Assembly: GCF_006334915.2 (NCBI RefSeq)
Contig: NZ_VDMA02000015.1
Location: 62,001 to 126,000, forward strand
DNA: 64,000 bases
Direction of reading: 5' to 3'
Origin: Microbispora catharanthi
Lineage (GTDB): Bacteria > Actinomycetota > Actinomycetes > Streptosporangiales > Streptosporangiaceae
The notes beneath the pieces were generated by a model that was not told where the DNA came from, searched no databases, and saw only the letters and a program-made list of their open reading frames with translations. Shown piece by piece: positions 61,374-64,000 of this stretch; position 1 is the first letter of the stretch; each line of letters opens with the position of its first letter. The translations under genes and the position numbers were made by a program.

Positions 61374-61934
61374 ATGAAAGACGGACTGAAGGTGGCCCTG
61401 GCTGTCATCGCGGGCTACTACCTCGGCCGGCACCACAAGCTGCGCCTGGCACTGGTGCTCGCGCTGGCCATCCTCGCCGCCCGTCTCAAGGGAGAGGGAG
61501 CCGCGGGAGCCCTCCTCGAACAGGTCCCCAAGATCCTCGGCGGCGCCGCCCCCGACCTCGGCAAGATCACCGAGCGCGTACGCGGCGACCTGCTGGACAT
61601 CGGCAAGGCGGCCGCCATGCGCGCCACCAGCCGCCAGATCGACAACCTGAGCGACAAGCTGCACGAACGCGCCGAGGCGCTCCGGCAACCCAAGGGCCGG
61701 GGCCGGGCCGCGGAGGAGGAGGAAGAGGAAGAGGCGAAGGAGCGTCCGGAGGAGGGCCGCCGCCGGGTGCCCCGCCGCCGCCCGCAGCAGCGCGAGCCTG
61801 AGCCCGAAAAGGGCTACGAGGAGGAAGAGGAGTACGAGGAGGAGCCGTACGAGGAGGAGGCAGAGGAGCCTGAACCCGAGGAGCGGCGCCGGCCCCGGAT
61901 CCGTCCCACCCGTCCGGTGCTGCGGAGGAGGTGA
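61374..61934 (+). CDS. Gas vesicle cluster protein, GvpY-like, acidic tail
   Basis: 186 residues behind AGGAGGCG. N-terminal hydrophobic stretch (LKVALAVIAGYYLGRHHKLRLALVLALAILAARL), a central helical part (residues 60-105), then a very acidic and basic low-complexity tail (EEEEEEE, EEPYEEE) ending in RRRPRIRPTRP. It precedes the gvpZ-like gene as in the Streptomyces order gvpO-A-F-G-Y-Z-J-L-S-K (recall). Role in vesicle assembly unproven. Overlaps nothing; next ATG is 6 bases on. Confidence 0.72.
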   Translation: MKDGLKVALAVIAGYYLGRHHKLRLALVLALAILAARLKGEGAAGALLEQVPKILGGAAPDLGKITERVRGDLLDIGKAAAMRATSRQIDNLSDKLHERAEALRQPKGRGRAAEEEEEEEAKERPEEGRRRVPRRRPQQREPEPEKGYEEEEEYEEEPYEEEAEEPEPEERRRPRIRPTRPVLRRR

Positions 61935-61939
61935 GACCG

Positions 61940-63388
61940 ATGACCGAACAGACGCGGGAACGGGCCCAGACGGAGCGGGCCCAGACGGAGCGAGCACAGG
62001 GCGCACGGGCGCCGGACGAAGGGGCGCTGCCCACACAACGGCTCGGGCAGGAGTTCCAGAACCTCGCCACGGCCGTGGCCGAGCGCGCGTTGTCCCGGGT
62101 CGCCGAGAGGATCGACGGTCTCGCCGGCCGTCTCACCGACTACGTGGAGCACGGCGGCTCCGGGCTGCTCAGCGCGCTCACGGGGAAAGAGGGCGGCGGA
62201 CGCGAGGCGCTCGGCGGGCTGCTCGGCGGCCTCACCCGCGGCCGGAACGCCCGGGACCTGCTCAAGTCGGCGGCCGACCGGCTCGGCGCGACGGGCGGAG
62301 GCGGCCTGCTCGGCGCTCTCACCAGCGCTCTCACCGAGGACGGCGGAGGCGGCCACCCCGTACGCGCGGCCCTCATGGCGTACGGCAAGGAGAAGATCAA
62401 GGGCCTGTTCGGCGGGGGCGGCGGAGGAGGCAAGGGTCGCAAGGGCAAGAAGCTCAAGGTCACCAACATCGTCGAGTCGCTCGACATCGGCGCGCCGCTC
62501 CGCCTGGTCTACAACCAGTGGACGCAGTTCGAAGACTTCCCGAGCTTCATGAAGAAGGTCGAGACCGTCGAGCAGAAGTCCGACGAGAAGCTCGGGTGGA
62601 AGGCCCAGGTCTTCTGGTCGCACCGCACGTGGGAGTCGACGATCGTCGAGCAGGTCCCCGACAGCAGGATCATCTGGCGGTCGCAGGGGCCGAAGGGCTT
62701 CCCGGACGGCTCGGTGACCTTCCACGAGATCACTCCCGAGCTGACCCGGGTCCTGCTCGTCGTCGAGTATCACCCGCAGGGATTGTTCGAGCGTCTCGGC
62801 AACCTGTGGCGGGCCCAGGGCCGCCGGGTCCGGCTCGAGTTCAAGCACTTCAAACGGCACGTCATGACCAACGCCCTGCTGCGTCCCGACGAGATCGAGG
62901 GCTGGCGGGGCGAGATCCGCGACAGCGAGGTCGTCAAGGACCACGAGACGGCGCTGCGCGAGGAGCGCGAACGCGAGGGCCGCGAGCGGGGCGAGGAGGC
63001 CCCCGAGGAGGCCGAGGAAGAGGCTCCCGAGGAGCGCGAGGAAGCCGAGGAGGCCCACGAGCCCGAGGAGTTCGAGGAGGAGCCGTACGAAGAGGAGGAA
63101 GAGGAAGAGGAGGAGCCCGAGCGGGCGCGCAGGCCCGCCTACGCGGGCGCCCAGACGGGCGAACGCGCCAGGCCGCCGGTCACCCGCAGGCGCGGGGACG
63201 AGCCCGAGGAGCGCGGCACGCGGGCGCCGGCCAGGCGGCGCGAGGCTGAGGCCGAGCGGGGCGAAGGCGAACAGCCCCGGAGGGGCGAGCAGGCACGCAG
63301 GGGCGAGGAGACCGAGGAGACGGGCGAGGCCGAGGAGCGGCCGACGCGCCGCCGTCCCCTGGTCCGGCGCCGCCGTCCCCCGGAATAG
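61940..63388 (+). CDS. SRPBCC-domain gas vesicle protein, GvpZ-like
   Basis: 482 residues from ATG at 61940 behind GGAGGTGAG. N-terminal helical/Gly-rich part (1-170, ending GGGGGGGKGRKGKK), an SRPBCC (cyclase-like) domain about 173-325 (VVESLDIGAPLRLVYNQWTQFEDFPSFMKKVETVEQ, GSVTFHEITPELTRVLLVVEYHPQG), then a 150-residue Glu/Arg tail with EEPYEEEEEEEEE. The tail closely resembles that of the preceding protein, as if both bind the same basic partner. The stop lies within the first unit of a 14-bp repeat. Confidence 0.82.
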   Translation: MTEQTRERAQTERAQTERAQGARAPDEGALPTQRLGQEFQNLATAVAERALSRVAERIDGLAGRLTDYVEHGGSGLLSALTGKEGGGREALGGLLGGLTRGRNARDLLKSAADRLGATGGGGLLGALTSALTEDGGGGHPVRAALMAYGKEKIKGLFGGGGGGGKGRKGKKLKVTNIVESLDIGAPLRLVYNQWTQFEDFPSFMKKVETVEQKSDEKLGWKAQVFWSHRTWESTIVEQVPDSRIIWRSQGPKGFPDGSVTFHEITPELTRVLLVVEYHPQGLFERLGNLWRAQGRRVRLEFKHFKRHVMTNALLRPDEIEGWRGEIRDSEVVKDHETALREEREREGRERGEEAPEEAEEEAPEEREEAEEAHEPEEFEEEPYEEEEEEEEEPERARRPAYAGAQTGERARPPVTRRRGDEPEERGTRAPARRREAEAERGEGEQPRRGEQARRGEETEETGEAEERPTRRRPLVRRRRPPE

Positions 63389-63451
63389 CAAACACGGAAT
63401 AGCAAGCACGGAATAGCAGGCACGGAATAGCAGGCACGGAATAGCGAACAC
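63382..63451. repeat. Five 14-bp tandem repeats between gvpZ-like and gvpJ-like genes
   Basis: GGAATAGCANNCAC units at 63382-63395, 63396-63409, 63410-63423, 63424-63437 and 63438-63451, varying at two or three bases, plus a decayed sixth. Each carries TAG, and the first supplies the stop of the upstream gene. It is AT-richer than its flanks. Confidence 0.92.
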
Positions 63452-63527
63452 GGAGTGGTGACGCCGGGATGGCGGCGGGCGGAGCGAGTGATCGGAAACA
63501 CGACATCGAACCGAGGAGGGGAAGCGC

Positions 63528-63944
63528 ATGACGGTAGCCGTTCCACCGGCGGGTGGCGGCGGATTGCCGGGCCGGTCGTCGGGATCGGGCCTGGCCGACG
63601 TCATTGACACGATCCTGGACAAGGGTCTCGTGATCGACGCCTACGTACGGGTCTCACTGGTCGGCATCGAGATCCTGACCATCGACGTGCGTGTCGTCGT
63701 CGCGAGCGTCGACACCTATCTCCGATTCGCCGAGGCGGTGAACCGGCTGGACCTGGCGTCCCAGCAGCAGGGGCTGCCCGACCTCCTGTCGAGTGCGCCC
63801 CAGAGCATCGCTCGCGGCAAGTCCAAGGGCGTGGCCCAGGGCGTGATCGAGGCGGCCGGAGAGAAGCTGCAGGACCTCTTGGCGAACTACGCGGAGGAGG
63901 AACCCGCCCCGCGTACCCGCAGGCGTCGAAGGGAGGAGGACTGA
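63528..63944 (+). CDS. gvpJ: Gas vesicle structural protein GvpA/GvpJ family
   Basis: 138 residues behind GAGGAGGGGAAG. GvpA-type core about 22-85: [53 protein letters not shown]. The extra C-terminal 50 residues (with [31 protein letters not shown] and a basic end) favour the minor-tip/nucleator type GvpJ or GvpS over the main rib protein GvpA. Position after the GvpZ-like gene agrees with gvpJ. Confidence 0.85.
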   Translation: MTVAVPPAGGGGLPGRSSGSGLADVIDTILDKGLVIDAYVRVSLVGIEILTIDVRVVVASVDTYLRFAEAVNRLDLASQQQGLPDLLSSAPQSIARGKSKGVAQGVIEAAGEKLQDLLANYAEEEPAPRTRRRRREED

Positions 63945-63945
63945 G

Positions 63946-64000
63946 ATGACGGGCTCCACGAGGCAGTCCGGGGCGGGCGACCGGGCCGAGGCCCCTCGGC
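63946..64000 (+). CDS. Start of next gas vesicle gene, cut by window edge
   Basis: ATG at 63946, one base after the gvpJ stop, with GGGAGGAGGACTGAG as ribosome site, opens a frame MTGSTRQSGAGDRAEAP that runs off the window. Too short to classify. By the Streptomyces order it should be gvpL/F. Confidence 0.6.
   Translation, partial: MTGSTRQSGAGDRAEAPR

Noticed and set aside
63382-63451. CRISPR-like array
   Set aside because: Units are 14 bases, directly adjacent, with no spacers and no cas genes.
61814-63622. Antisense frame over the gas vesicle genes with repeated CLLF/AIP peptides
   Set aside because: Those peptides are just the reverse reading of the 14-bp repeat and the Glu codon runs.

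Overview
The window is GC-rich DNA with strong third-position GC bias, many GTG starts and good Shine-Dalgarno sites. It reads as a filamentous actinomycete chromosome arm. Secreted plant- and fungal-polymer hydrolases, an Asp23/AmaP-type envelope-stress operon and a Streptomyces-type gas vesicle cluster together suggest the Streptosporangiales (Nonomuraea/Streptosporangium-like). That placement is inference from gene content only. I saw no rRNA, tRNA, CRISPR array, insertion sequence or integrase.

Region 1 (1-9.7 kb) is a glycan-utilisation locus on the minus strand: GH127 beta-L-arabinofuranosidase, a secreted GH39-like glycosidase with a CBM35/6-type module, a lipoprotein sugar-binding protein, two ABC permeases, and a second GH39-like enzyme cut by the window edge. 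A LacI-family regulator is divergent, and a perfect 16-bp LacI-type operator precedes the second GH39-like gene. Directly after the last permease stop lies what looks like the 3' end of a lost second GH127.

Region 2 (9.7-19.6 kb) holds an ABC exporter, a polysaccharide deacetylase, a second sugar ABC operon with its own ROK repressor, a divergent Gfo/Idh/MocA oxidoreductase and a secreted collagen-like protein ended by two very strong hairpins. Region 3 (19.6-33.9 kb) has small redox and regulator pairs (SDR, FMN reductase/MarR, OhrR with a tiny membrane protein), a kinase, a Nudix hydrolase, a CE15-CBM2 esterase, a ricin-lectin metalloprotease, a DUF72 protein, a NarL-type two-component system, TatA and a small secreted protein.

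Region 4 (33.9-47.7 kb) is accessory in character. It has gene debris (SRPBCC plus a possible carotenoid-oxygenase scrap), TetR, a protein ending in a YwqJ-like deaminase domain, an aldo/keto reductase, an acyltransferase fused in frame to a small ORF, a methyltransferase broken by an exact 16-bp tandem duplication, a second DUF72 paralogue, an XRE-ImmA/IrrE metallopeptidase with a translationally coupled partner, a GH36 alpha-galactosidase, a truncated haemoglobin, and a WXG100-like/large-helical/lipoprotein set.

Region 5 (47.8-57.9 kb) returns to polymer degradation: GH10 xylanase, an AMIN/GerMN-like secreted protein, a 1431-residue modular GH87 alpha-1,3-glucanase and GH12-CBM2 endoglucanase. 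Similar GAAA-TTTC inverted elements occur upstream of the CE15, GH10 and GH12 genes, hinting at a shared regulator. Region 6 (58-64 kb) is a minus-strand Asp23/AmaP/DUF6286 operon divergent from the start of a gas vesicle cluster (gvpY-like, gvpZ-like, gvpA/J, and the first codons of a further gene).
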